Below, piece by piece: positions 1 to 8,498 of a stretch of DNA of 64,000 nucleotides. The translations under genes were made by a program, and so were the position numbers. The stretch comes from Sphingobacterium sp. CZ-2 (GTDB lineage: Bacteria; Bacteroidota; Bacteroidia; Sphingobacteriales; Sphingobacteriaceae): positions 868,001 to 932,000 of the forward strand of contig NZ_CP038159.1 of the NCBI RefSeq assembly GCF_004526235.1, given 5' to 3'. Under the pieces are notes generated by a model. That model was not told where the DNA came from. It worked only from the letters and a program-made list of their open reading frames with translations, and searched no databases. Position 1 is the stretch's first letter. Each line of letters opens with the position of its first letter.

Positions 1-1
1 T

Positions 2-73
2 GAAAAGGAACTGAATGTGCCGATCAAATATCTTTCAGTAGGTCCTGACCGTAAGCAAACGATCGAATTATAA
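2..73 (+). CDS. purA: Adenylosuccinate synthetase, C-terminal end (partial)
   Basis: The open frame entering from the left edge encodes 23 residues and a TAA. It ends in VGPDRKQTIEL, which matches the conserved C-terminal VGPDR segment of PurA, the enzyme that commits IMP to AMP synthesis. The start lies outside the window. pabB begins 5 bases after the stop, so the two may be co-transcribed. Only the tail is visible, so the call rests on one short motif. Confidence 0.7.
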   Translation, partial: EKELNVPIKYLSVGPDRKQTIEL

Positions 74-78
74 GAAAC

Positions 79-1365
79 ATGGCAACAGCCAGCTTTCATA
101 TTGATCCAGCATCTTTCTTACATCAAGCTTTAAACTGGTCAAAAGGCTTTGAAGTAGTTTGTTTATTTCAATCAAACGAATTTCAGAACCAATATTCAGA
201 AATACAAAGCTTGTTAGCGATTGGAGCCAAGGATGAATTGACAGCCAATGTAGGTCGTGCTTTTTCAGAAATAGAAGAATTTAAATCCCGTTATCCGCAT
301 CAGTGGATACCGGGATTTCTTTCTTACGATCTGAAAAACGAATTGGAGGATATTTCCACCAATCATCCAAACCCATTACAATTTCCAGACGCCTATTTTT
401 TTATTCCTGAACTGCTGATCAAGTTTTCCAATGATCAGGTTGAAATTGAATGTGAAGGAAGTCCTGAAGCAATTTTCGAAACCATTCAAAGTTTTAAAAT
501 TCCGGATAATAGTAATAGTTATACCGGACATCTTCGCGCCAGAATGAGCAAAGAAGCGTATTTCCACGCTTTTGAGCAGATGATTTCCCACATAAAACGC
601 GGAGATATCTACGAAGCAAATCTGTGTCAGGAATTTTATGATGATGCGGCAGCACTTAATAATTTAGAGGATCTGTATGAGCGTCTGAATGAAATTTCAC
701 CTACCCCCTTTTCCTGTTTCTTTAAGTGGAAGAATAAATATATCCTAAGCGCATCTCCTGAACGTTTTCTGGCAAAACGAGGTTCGACGGTTATTTCACA
801 ACCTATCAAGGGAACTGCAGCGCGCGGTAAAACGGAAGAAGAAGATGAGATCCTTCGGCATAATCTGGCAAACAATCCAAAAGAGATTTCAGAGAATGTC
901 ATGATCGTCGATCTGGTAAGAAATGATCTGACAAGAACTGCGATTCCAGGTACGGTAGAAGTTACGGAGAAACTGGGCGTCTACACCTTTAAGCATGTCC
1001 ATCAGATGATCTCCACCATTTCGTGCCAGGTAGATAGCCGTGTAAAAGCCACCGATCTAATCAAAAACACCTTTCCTGCAGGATCCATGACCGGAGCTCC
1101 AAAACTATCGGCCATGAAATTATGCGATCGTTATGAGCATTCGCGCAGAGGAATCTATTCCGGCGCTATCGGTTATTTTGGACCCAATGGGGATTTCGAT
1201 TTTAATGTAGTCATTCGTACGCTTCTTTATAATGCCGATAATCAATTCCTATCCTTTCATACTGGCAGTGCCATTACCATTGATGCAACTGCTGAACATG
1301 AATATGCCGAATGCCTAACCAAAGCCAGTGCCATTCTTCGCGCATTGGACAGTTTCATTAAATAA
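79..1365 (+). CDS. pabB: Aminodeoxychorismate synthase component I
   Basis: This 428-residue protein belongs to the chorismate-utilising enzyme family. Visible family motifs are SASPERFL, PIKGTAARG, ENVMIVDLVRNDL, FPAGSMTGAPK and the C-terminal GIYSGAIGYFGPNGDFDFN block, covering the whole catalytic domain. PIKG, as opposed to the PIAG usual in anthranilate synthase TrpE, favours PabB, because the Lys forms the covalent intermediate in aminodeoxychorismate synthases. It would make 4-amino-4-deoxychorismate for folate synthesis with a glutaminase subunit that is not seen here. The ATG at 79 follows the purA stop closely. An isochorismate or anthranilate synthase is the less likely alternative. 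Confidence 0.88.
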   Translation: MATASFHIDPASFLHQALNWSKGFEVVCLFQSNEFQNQYSEIQSLLAIGAKDELTANVGRAFSEIEEFKSRYPHQWIPGFLSYDLKNELEDISTNHPNPLQFPDAYFFIPELLIKFSNDQVEIECEGSPEAIFETIQSFKIPDNSNSYTGHLRARMSKEAYFHAFEQMISHIKRGDIYEANLCQEFYDDAAALNNLEDLYERLNEISPTPFSCFFKWKNKYILSASPERFLAKRGSTVISQPIKGTAARGKTEEEDEILRHNLANNPKEISENVMIVDLVRNDLTRTAIPGTVEVTEKLGVYTFKHVHQMISTISCQVDSRVKATDLIKNTFPAGSMTGAPKLSAMKLCDRYEHSRRGIYSGAIGYFGPNGDFDFNVVIRTLLYNADNQFLSFHTGSAITIDATAEHEYAECLTKASAILRALDSFIK

Positions 1366-1432
1366 ATTCATCACGTTTTCAACGTTTTGTAATTATTTTA
1401 ATAATAAAACACCTAAATCATTAACATTTTAC

Positions 1433-1440
1433 TATTTTTG
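1433..1440 (+). promoter_or_regulatory. Bacteroidota-type -7 promoter element for asnA
   Basis: TATTTTTG matches the TAnnTTTG -7 consensus of Bacteroidota primary sigma factor and lies 66 bases before the asnA ATG. No clear TTTG -33 element is seen at the expected distance, so this is a half-match. Confidence 0.4.
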
Positions 1441-1505
1441 CTTACGATTATAATTGCTGGTCATCATCTATTAGCTGGCACTATGTTTATTAGTTGAAAT
1501 TTTTA

Positions 1506-2510
1506 ATGGGAAGACATATTTTAAAAAGAGAACAAGCCATTACGTTTGTTAAGGAAACATTTGCAACTGGATTAAAAAAGGTGTTGAACCTTACGCCGGT
1601 TTCTTCACCTATTGTGGTATTGGATGGAACTGGTATCAACGATGACCTGAATGGCATTGAAAGACCCGTATCCTTTCCCATCAAATCGTTGGATGACCAA
1701 CGCGCTGTTGTGGTCCATTCCCTAGCCAAATGGAAAAGGATCCGATTAAAGGAATTGGAGATGGAACCAGGTGAAGGTATTCTTACCGATATGCGTGCGT
1801 TAAGACCAGATGAGGATTATTCGCCGATCCATTCTATTTATGTAGATCAATGGGATTGGGAATGTTGCATTACGCCAGATCACCGGAACCTACCCTTCTT
1901 AAAGAAAACGGTAGAAGATATTTATTCGGTCATCTATTCCACCGAGCAAGCTGTTTCGGCACAATACCCACATATAGAAGCCGTATTGCCAGAAAACATA
2001 CATTTCATTTCTTCCGAAGAGCTGTTATTGACCTATCCGGATCTTACACCGAAGGAAAGGGAAAATGCCATTGCAAAAGAATACGGTGCTGTATTTTTAT
2101 ATGGAATCGGGGGCAACCTGTCCAATGGCTATCCGCATGATGGCCGCGCAGCAGATTACGACGATTGGAGCACCGGAAATGAAAGAGGATATAAAGGATT
2201 GAACGGCGATATTCTGGTATGGAATCCGGTTTTAGGAACTGCCTTTGAACTTTCATCCATGGGTATTCGGGTGGATAAAAAAGCTCTGATCACCCAATTG
2301 GAAATCAGGAACAGTATGGACAGGCAACAGTTAACCTTTCATCAGATGTTATTGAACGACCTCCTTCCTGAATCCATTGGAGGTGGTATCGGCCAATCAA
2401 GAATCTGTATGTTCATGCTGAAACTGAAACATATCGGCGAGGTACAGGTGAGTATCTGGGATCCAAAACGAAAAGAATCCCTATTGGAACAAGGCGTAGA
2501 ACTCTTATAA
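1506..2510 (+). CDS. asnA: Aspartate-ammonia ligase (asparagine synthetase A)
   Basis: The protein (334 residues from the ATG at 1506) converts aspartate, ammonia and ATP to asparagine in the cytoplasm. Family motifs seen are VVHSLAKWKR, TDMRALRPDED, YVDQWDWE and the C-terminal GGGIGQSRICMFML class-II aminoacyl-tRNA-synthetase-like block. Length equals that of Escherichia coli AsnA (about 330). An in-frame TTG at 1494 would add four residues, but ATG is preferred. It stands alone between pabB and the exonuclease fusion, with its own promoter-like element upstream. Confidence 0.95.
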   Translation: MGRHILKREQAITFVKETFATGLKKVLNLTPVSSPIVVLDGTGINDDLNGIERPVSFPIKSLDDQRAVVVHSLAKWKRIRLKELEMEPGEGILTDMRALRPDEDYSPIHSIYVDQWDWECCITPDHRNLPFLKKTVEDIYSVIYSTEQAVSAQYPHIEAVLPENIHFISSEELLLTYPDLTPKERENAIAKEYGAVFLYGIGGNLSNGYPHDGRAADYDDWSTGNERGYKGLNGDILVWNPVLGTAFELSSMGIRVDKKALITQLEIRNSMDRQQLTFHQMLLNDLLPESIGGGIGQSRICMFMLKLKHIGEVQVSIWDPKRKESLLEQGVELL

Positions 2511-2595
2511 AACATCCACACTATTATATATTCTATTATTCAATAAAACATGCAAAAATACTGCTAACATTTTTAGTAAATAAAAATATTAGTAG

Positions 2596-2603
2596 TATTT
2601 TTG
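2596..2603 (+). promoter_or_regulatory. Putative -7 element, nearly leaderless start
   Basis: TATTTTTG fits TAnnTTTG and ends only 4 bases before the ATG at 2608. If used, the transcript would begin at or just inside the start codon. Either the message is leaderless or the match is accidental in AT-rich DNA. Confidence 0.25.
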
Positions 2604-2607
2604 TTTT

Positions 2608-3978
2608 ATGAGGGAATCACACTTTGCCATAGTCGATATTGAGACAACGGGATCATACGCCGCTGCCAACCAGATTACGGAAATTGCCATATTCATATTC
2701 GATGGCAAAAAAATCATCGATGAGTATGTTACTTTGATCAACCCCATGTCCCCCATCCCCTTCCATATCCAGACCCTCACGGGCATTACCGATGAAATGG
2801 TTCAGGATGCGCCCACCTTTAAGGATGTCGCTGAAAACATCTACCAAATGCTTCGAGGAAGGATCTTTGTTGCCCATAATGTTCATTTTGACTATTCCTT
2901 CATCCTTGCTGGCCTAAAAAATGAAGGCTATGATTGGAAAGCGCAACGCCTTTGCACCGTAAGACTTGCCCGAAAAATATTTCCAGGCTTCCCTTCCTAT
3001 AGCCTTGGTAAGATCTGCCAATCCTTAAACATACCTTTATCCGATCGCCACAGGGCATTTGGAGATGCAAAAGCAACCGTGGAGCTCTTTCGCCAAATTT
3101 ATGAAAGGGATGAGGAACAGTACATCGCCAAAGCAGTTTCAGCAAAAGCGAAGGAACAGCGATTGCCAACACATATCCCATCAGAACTTTTCGAAAGCCT
3201 TCCATCAAGCACTGGAATCTACATTTTTCGAAATTCAAGTTCCAAGATTATCTACGTTGGCAAGGCCGTAAACATCAAAAAAAGGGTTATTTCCCATTTC
3301 AGTGGCAATAATCAAGGCGAACGGCGGCAGAAGTTCATCAATGAAATTGCCGACATTGAATTTCAGGAATCAGGCACGGAATTGATGGCCTTGATGATGG
3401 AATGTAACCTGATCAAAAAACATTGGCCGATCTATAACCGGGCCCTCAAAAAATATGAACCTAAATTCGGGCTTTTAAGCTATGAGGACCAGAATGGATA
3501 CCTACGCTTATCGATCTGTCAAATCCGTAAAGGGGTCTATCCGGTCTATTATTTTAATACCGTCCATGAGTCTACCCAATTTTTGATGAAACTCATTGAT
3601 ACCTATAACTTGGATTATCGTTTATGTTCCTTTTTTGACAATGGAAAACAACCGAAGGAACGGGTGGAACCTGTGCTGAAGGAAAATCTTCCTGATGTGG
3701 AATCCTATAATGAACGTATGAACAATGCGCTGAACCATCTGGATCAGTTTAAAAGAAGCTTCTTAATTGTCGATAAAGGCAGGAACAGGGAAGAGAAAAG
3801 TTATGTGTATTTTAAAGATAACAAGGTGCACGCTGTTGGTTTTGTGGCCAACGATTTGGAAATAAGCAATATTGAGGATGTCATCGTTCAAGAAAACTTG
3901 GTTCACAGCAATTATTATATGAATAATCTTGCCGATAGTTATGCCTTAAGATATCCCAACCTGGTTTTAACTATCTAA
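2608..3978 (+). CDS. DnaQ-like 3'-5' exonuclease fused to GIY-YIG nuclease
   Basis: The protein has 456 residues. Residues about 5-165 form a DEDD exonuclease domain like DNA polymerase III epsilon/PolC (VDIETTG, HNVHFD, and HRAFGDA, which gives the HxxxxD motif). Residues about 200-285 form a UvrC-type GIY-YIG domain (STGIYIFRN then KIIYVGKAVNIKKR, and E in GTELMALMMECNLIKK). The C-terminal ~170 residues are unassigned. Such fusions resemble Cho/UvrC-related repair nucleases in Bacteroidota and actinobacteria and probably cut damaged DNA. It converges on dinB with 15 bases between stops, a local pairing of two DNA-repair genes. Confidence 0.88.
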   Translation: MRESHFAIVDIETTGSYAAANQITEIAIFIFDGKKIIDEYVTLINPMSPIPFHIQTLTGITDEMVQDAPTFKDVAENIYQMLRGRIFVAHNVHFDYSFILAGLKNEGYDWKAQRLCTVRLARKIFPGFPSYSLGKICQSLNIPLSDRHRAFGDAKATVELFRQIYERDEEQYIAKAVSAKAKEQRLPTHIPSELFESLPSSTGIYIFRNSSSKIIYVGKAVNIKKRVISHFSGNNQGERRQKFINEIADIEFQESGTELMALMMECNLIKKHWPIYNRALKKYEPKFGLLSYEDQNGYLRLSICQIRKGVYPVYYFNTVHESTQFLMKLIDTYNLDYRLCSFFDNGKQPKERVEPVLKENLPDVESYNERMNNALNHLDQFKRSFLIVDKGRNREEKSYVYFKDNKVHAVGFVANDLEISNIEDVIVQENLVHSNYYMNNLADSYALRYPNLVLTI

Positions 3979-3993
3979 TACACCAAGCAGTAT

Positions 3994-5064
3994 TTAAAAG
4001 AGTTTTAATTGAGGGTTTGGCAGTTGATCACCTTCAGATGTTTGGAAATTGGAAACCGTAACACCCAATAGTCGGATCTTTATTTCCTGCAGGTCAAGAT
4101 TTTCCAATAACTCCAAGGCTAAATGCTCTATTTCTTGTTGGCTTCCAAAATAATCCAGCATGGTTTTACTACGGGTTATCTGGGTAAAATCTGCAAACTT
4201 CACCTTTAAGGTAATCGTTTTCGCCTTCCGCCCTGATTTATCCAATCGATTAAACACTTTCGCAGACAATTTGATCACTTCCGTTCTAAGATCTTCCAGT
4301 TCCCTAAGATCCTTTTCAAAAGTATCCTCCGCGCCAATGGATTTCGAAATGCGGTTGGGTTTTACAGGTCTATTATCTTCCCCTCGAACAATATGGAAGA
4401 AAAATTTCCCCGACTTCCCAAAATGAAAGATCATTTCCGATTCCGAAAACCTTTTCAAATCCTTTCCCGTAAAAATACCCAGTTGATGCATTTTCTTGGC
4501 TGTAACTTTTCCTACGCCAAAGAATTTATCCACCGGTAACTGCTCCAGAAATTTAACAATTTTGGAAGGTCCAATGAAGGTCAATCCATCCGGTTTTTGC
4601 AGGTCCGAAGCAATCTTCGCTACAAATTTGTTTACAGAAACACCTGCTGATGCTGTTAGCTGCAGTTCCTCACGAATGGCTTCTTTGATTTCCCTAGCGA
4701 TATCCAAAGCGGATCCGATCCCTAATTTATCCTCCGTAACATCCAGAAAAGCCTCATCTAACGACAAAGGCTCAATAATATCGGTATACCTTAAAAATAT
4801 CGTCCTGATATGATTAGAGACCTGTTTATACACATCAAATCGGGGGTAGGTAAAAAGCAGATCCGGGCATAGTTGAAGCGCCATCCGGGAGGACATTGCC
4901 GATTTAACACCAAATTTCCGAGCCTCATAACTCGCTGTTGCTACCACCCCACGGCCATCCGGAGAACCGCCAACAGCTAAAGGTTTCCCCCGAAATTCGG
5001 GAAAGTCCCGCTGCTCTACCGAAGCGTAGAAAGCATCCATATCGATATGTATGATTTTTCGCAT
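3994..5064 (-). CDS. dinB: DNA polymerase IV (Y-family translesion polymerase)
   Basis: This 356-residue protein shows the Y-family hallmarks: HIDMDAFYASVEQ at the N-terminus (metal ligand Asp8), SLDEAFLDV at about 101-109 (catalytic Asp-Glu), the helix-hairpin-helix region FFGVGKVTAKKM, and a little-finger domain with RPVKPNRISKSIGAEDTF. The C-terminus ends QLKLF, a likely beta-clamp-binding peptide of the QLxLF type. Full length. It performs error-prone bypass of lesions. No LexA-type operator is recognised upstream. Confidence 0.96.
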   Translation of the reverse strand: MRKIIHIDMDAFYASVEQRDFPEFRGKPLAVGGSPDGRGVVATASYEARKFGVKSAMSSRMALQLCPDLLFTYPRFDVYKQVSNHIRTIFLRYTDIIEPLSLDEAFLDVTEDKLGIGSALDIAREIKEAIREELQLTASAGVSVNKFVAKIASDLQKPDGLTFIGPSKIVKFLEQLPVDKFFGVGKVTAKKMHQLGIFTGKDLKRFSESEMIFHFGKSGKFFFHIVRGEDNRPVKPNRISKSIGAEDTFEKDLRELEDLRTEVIKLSAKVFNRLDKSGRKAKTITLKVKFADFTQITRSKTMLDYFGSQQEIEHLALELLENLDLQEIKIRLLGVTVSNFQTSEGDQLPNPQLKLF

Positions 5065-5123
5065 ATTTTGGTCAAAAAATACATCCAGGTATTTTTTCGA
5101 GGTAATTTAGCTAATAAATATAG

Positions 5124-5131
5124 TATCTTTG
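5124..5131 (+). promoter_or_regulatory. -7 promoter element for the agmatine operon
   Basis: TATCTTTG is an exact TAnnTTTG match, 25 bases before the ATG at 5157, a spacing that would give a leader of about 18 bases. The -33 element is not convincing. Confidence 0.5.
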
Positions 5132-5156
5132 CAGCAATCAAATATTAAAATTGAAA

Positions 5157-6032
5157 ATGAGCAAAGTTAAAGTTGGATTGGTACAAATGTCCTGTGTAAA
5201 AGATAAACAGGCAAATTTGGATAAAGCGATTGTAAAAGTTCGTGAAGCTGCTGCAAAAGGCGCCCAAATAGTTTGTTTACAAGAACTTTTTACCTCCCTA
5301 TATTTCTGTGATGTAGAAGACTATGACAATTTCGATTTAGCGGAATCTATCCCTGGTCCTTCTACAGATGCCCTCTCTGCAGTTGCAAAAGAATTAGGTG
5401 TCGTTATTATTGCTTCTTTATTTGAAAAACGTACAGAAGGATTATACCACAATACCACAGCTGTTTTAGATGCTGATGGTTCATACTTGGGCAAGTACCG
5501 CAAAATGCATATCCCTGATGATCCTGCCTTTTACGAGAAATTCTATTTCACACCGGGCGATCTAGGCTATAAGGTTTTCCAAACCAAATTTGGTAAAATT
5601 GGGGTATTGATCTGTTGGGATCAATGGTATCCAGAAGCTTCTAGAATCACCGCCCTAATGGGTGCTGAAATCCTTTTCTACCCGACGGCTATCGGATGGG
5701 CAACTGATCAGGATGAAGAAACCAATGTCGATCAATATAATGCTTGGCAAACCATCCAACGCTCACATGCTGTTGCCAATGGTGTTCCTGTAGTATCTGT
5801 CAACCGTGTGGGATTTGAGCAAGATGGTGCCATGAAATTCTGGGGCGGAAGTTTTGTAACCAACCCGCAAGGAAAATTGCTTTACCTAGCTTCCCATGAT
5901 CAAGAAGAAGTGGAAGTGGTGGAGTTAGATCTTAAACAATCGGATTACTTCCGCAAGCATTGGCCATTCTTACGTGATAGACGTATTGAAACTTACAGTC
6001 CAATCACAAAACGCTTTATTGACGAAGATTAA
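5157..6032 (+). CDS. aguB: N-carbamoylputrescine amidase
   Basis: The protein (291 residues) is a nitrilase-superfamily amidohydrolase. It has the Glu-Lys-Cys triad at E43 (CLQELFT), K116 (KYRKMHIPD) and C153 (LICWDQWYP), and the FYFTPGD and NRVGFE segments typical of N-carbamoylputrescine amidase. It releases putrescine, CO2 and ammonia from N-carbamoylputrescine. aguA, the preceding pathway enzyme, lies just downstream on the same strand, which strongly supports the assignment. A TTG two codons upstream (5151) is the alternative start. A hairpin follows the gene. Confidence 0.95.
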   Translation: MSKVKVGLVQMSCVKDKQANLDKAIVKVREAAAKGAQIVCLQELFTSLYFCDVEDYDNFDLAESIPGPSTDALSAVAKELGVVIIASLFEKRTEGLYHNTTAVLDADGSYLGKYRKMHIPDDPAFYEKFYFTPGDLGYKVFQTKFGKIGVLICWDQWYPEASRITALMGAEILFYPTAIGWATDQDEETNVDQYNAWQTIQRSHAVANGVPVVSVNRVGFEQDGAMKFWGGSFVTNPQGKLLYLASHDQEEVEVVELDLKQSDYFRKHWPFLRDRRIETYSPITKRFIDED

Positions 6033-6052
6033 TTAGCATAAATCCATTACAC

Positions 6053-6106
6053 AAAATACCTTCATGTTCATTTCCTGGTTGGAATACCCTTCATGAAGGT
6101 ATTTTT
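6053..6106 (+). terminator. Hairpin between aguB and aguA
   Basis: AAAATACCTTCATG pairs with CATGAAGGTATTTT around a loop of about 26 bases, followed by a short T run. It would attenuate rather than fully separate aguB from aguA, whose ATG follows at 6121. Confidence 0.6.
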
Positions 6107-6120
6107 ATGTATCCAAACAT

Positions 6121-7188
6121 ATGAACACAAATTCCTCCCTTTATTCCATCGAAGAAACTCCCAAAGCATTAGGTTTCCGATTTCCTGCAGAATGGGAAAA
6201 ACAAGAAGCCCTTTGGTTGTCTTGGCCGCATAAAGAAGAATCTTGGCCAGGTAAAATTGAAACCATCTATGCACCCTACAGCGAATTTATTAAAGTTGTT
6301 GCAGAAGATCAGTTGGTAAGAATCAATGTGGCAGATGAAGACATGAAAGCATTTGCCTCCAAACATATTGAGGCTGCCGGAACGAATATGGAAAATGTAA
6401 GTTTCCATTTCAATCCGACAAATGATGCCTGGTGCCGTGATCATGGGCCCGCATTCCTAATCAATACCAATACCGGAGAAAAAGCGGTTGTAGATTGGGG
6501 ATATAATGCCTGGGGAGGTAAATATCCGCCCTTTGATCTGGATGATGTGGTTCCAACAAGAATCGCAAAGGAATTTAATCTAAAACTTTTCACCCCTCCT
6601 ATTGTTATGGAAGGAGGATCGGTGGAGTTCAATGGTCAAGGGACTGTGCTAACTACAACGGCCTGTCTGTTGAACGAAAACAGAAATCCTCATTTGACCA
6701 AGGAACAAATAGAACAGTATTTATTGGATTATTATGGCCAGGACCAAGTTTTATGGTTGGGCGATGGTATCATTGGAGATGATACCGATGGTCATATAGA
6801 TGATATTACCCGTTTTGTTTCGGAGGACACCGTTCTTACCGTAATCGAGGAAGATCCATCGGATGAGAATTATCCTATTCTTCAGGAAAACTTAGAGACC
6901 TTGAAGAATATGAAATTAAAAGATGGTCGTTCTTTAAAAATCGTGGAATTGCCTATGCCGAAACCGGTTATCTATGAAGACCAACAATTACCTGCCTCCT
7001 ATGCCAATTTTTATATTGCCAATAAGGTAGTAGTTGTTCCTGTATTCAACGATCCAAACGATCAGAAAGCATTGGATATTATTCAATCCTGCTTTCCAGA
7101 CCGTAAAGTTATCGGTATCAATTCAGTAGATATTATTTGGGGATTGGGAAGTTTCCATTGTTTAAGTCAACAAGAACCCACAATTTAA
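6121..7188 (+). CDS. aguA: Agmatine deiminase
   Basis: The 355-residue protein belongs to the peptidylarginine/agmatine deiminase family. It has NDAWCRDHGP at 101-110, MEGGSVEFNG, GDDTDGHIDD (catalytic His and substrate-binding Asp), and the C-terminal nucleophile Cys347 in SFHCLSQQEP. It converts agmatine to N-carbamoylputrescine, the substrate of the AguB encoded just upstream. Together they complete the arginine-decarboxylase route to putrescine. No arginine decarboxylase gene is in this window. A porin gene begins 14 bases after the stop. Confidence 0.95.
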   Translation: MNTNSSLYSIEETPKALGFRFPAEWEKQEALWLSWPHKEESWPGKIETIYAPYSEFIKVVAEDQLVRINVADEDMKAFASKHIEAAGTNMENVSFHFNPTNDAWCRDHGPAFLINTNTGEKAVVDWGYNAWGGKYPPFDLDDVVPTRIAKEFNLKLFTPPIVMEGGSVEFNGQGTVLTTTACLLNENRNPHLTKEQIEQYLLDYYGQDQVLWLGDGIIGDDTDGHIDDITRFVSEDTVLTVIEEDPSDENYPILQENLETLKNMKLKDGRSLKIVELPMPKPVIYEDQQLPASYANFYIANKVVVVPVFNDPNDQKALDIIQSCFPDRKVIGINSVDIIWGLGSFHCLSQQEPTI

Positions 7189-7202
7189 GCCAGCACCATA
7201 CT

Positions 7203-8402
7203 ATGAAAATCACAAACATTACACTAACTACCTTGTTCTTCTTCCTTTGCATCGGATTGTTGAATGCGCAGGAAAGAGATGACAGGGCTACTATTTTAAA
7301 TTTCAAGGGAATCCAGTATAAATCAAAGGATTCCTTGTTCTATACCAACTTCCGATTCCGTATGCAGAACCGTTTAGGTTTCTCCAACGAAATCAATGGT
7401 GAAGACGATGGAAAATTCGATGCCCGAATCAGAAGGCTGAGAATGCGTATGGATGGTTATATCTATACCCCAAAGATTTCCTATTCGGTACAATTGGCAT
7501 TTACCCGAAGTGACCAGGATGTTGATGATACAGGGATTGCCAATATCGTTCGTGATGCGGTCGTTTTCTACAATTTCTCCGATGACTTCTATATTTCATT
7601 TGGACAGAACAAATTACCTGGTAACCGTCAAAGGGTAAACTCTTCCGGACAATTACAATTTGCAGACCGTTCTTTGGTGAACAGTAACTTTACGATCGAC
7701 CGTGACTTTGGAGTTTCCCTAAACTACAGTAAAGAGGTCGGTTCCGTTGCGTTCTCAGCGAAAGGTGCTGTTTCTACTGGTGAAGGAAGACCAGCCAATT
7801 CAACAGATGATGGTTTGGCCTATACCGGACGGGTAGAATTTCTTCCTTTAGGTAAATTCACCAATGAAAATGATTACCAAGAGGGTGACCTTGTCCGTGA
7901 GGAAACACCGAAAATCTCCTTTGGTGGAGGTTATTCCTACAATGACCGCACCATTCGCGAAGGTGGTCAAACCGGCCGTTATGTACAAAACCCATTTACC
8001 TTGAAAACCAGTTTTGCGGATATGATTTTCAAATACATGGGATTTGCTTATCAAGCAGAATACATGCGCAGGGATGTGGATAATCCTTTAAATATAACGG
8101 ATGAAGATGAACCAGAACCAACCGTTGCCTATAAAGGATGGGGATTGAACCAACAGATCTCCTACCTCATGAATAAAGGTTATGAAATAGCGGGACGTTA
8201 TACGTATATCGAACCACACCAGGACATTCAGGATTTTGAACGTCAAACTGAAGTTGTGGAATTAGGCTTGACAAAATACATGAAAGCTCACCGTTTAAAA
8301 TTCCAACTGAACGGTAGTTATACTTTTAAAGATGGCTACTTCAATAATAATAACCAAAAAGGAACTTGGGGAGGAATTTTCCAAGTAGAATTAGGTATCT
8401 AA
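7203..8402 (+). CDS. Outer-membrane porin, phosphate-selective porin O/P-like
   Basis: The 399-residue product has a signal peptide (MKITN, hydrophobic core, cleavage near NAQ). It then shows aromatic/alternating beta strands and the FDARIRRLRMRMDGYIYTPK segment typical of OprO/OprP-like porins in Bacteroidota. The C-terminus (GGIFQVELGI) looks like a final barrel strand. The ATG at 7203 was chosen because it begins directly with the signal peptide; a longer frame overlaps aguA. It lies 14 bases after aguA, so it may be co-transcribed and might pass a polyamine or agmatine precursor, though that is inference. Confidence 0.82.
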   Translation: MKITNITLTTLFFFLCIGLLNAQERDDRATILNFKGIQYKSKDSLFYTNFRFRMQNRLGFSNEINGEDDGKFDARIRRLRMRMDGYIYTPKISYSVQLAFTRSDQDVDDTGIANIVRDAVVFYNFSDDFYISFGQNKLPGNRQRVNSSGQLQFADRSLVNSNFTIDRDFGVSLNYSKEVGSVAFSAKGAVSTGEGRPANSTDDGLAYTGRVEFLPLGKFTNENDYQEGDLVREETPKISFGGGYSYNDRTIREGGQTGRYVQNPFTLKTSFADMIFKYMGFAYQAEYMRRDVDNPLNITDEDEPEPTVAYKGWGLNQQISYLMNKGYEIAGRYTYIEPHQDIQDFERQTEVVELGLTKYMKAHRLKFQLNGSYTFKDGYFNNNNQKGTWGGIFQVELGI

Positions 8403-8428
8403 TCCTATTTTTCTTCTTTATATAAGCG

Positions 8429-8449
8429 AGGTGTAAGTGACTTACACCT
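8429..8449. terminator. Perfect inverted repeat after the porin gene
   Basis: AGGTGTAAGT and ACTTACACCT form a perfect 10-bp inverted repeat separated by one base. There is no T run on the plus strand, so it may be a terminator of non-canonical type, an RNA-stabilising hairpin or a protein-binding palindrome. Confidence 0.4.
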
Positions 8450-8498
8450 TGAGCCTAATTTGAAACAAATATGTATATTTAAAGGAGATAAAAATAGC

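Noticed and set aside
7137..7202. Longer porin start overlapping aguA
   Set aside because: It would put 22 polar residues before a good signal peptide and begin inside aguA. The ATG at 7203 is clearly better.
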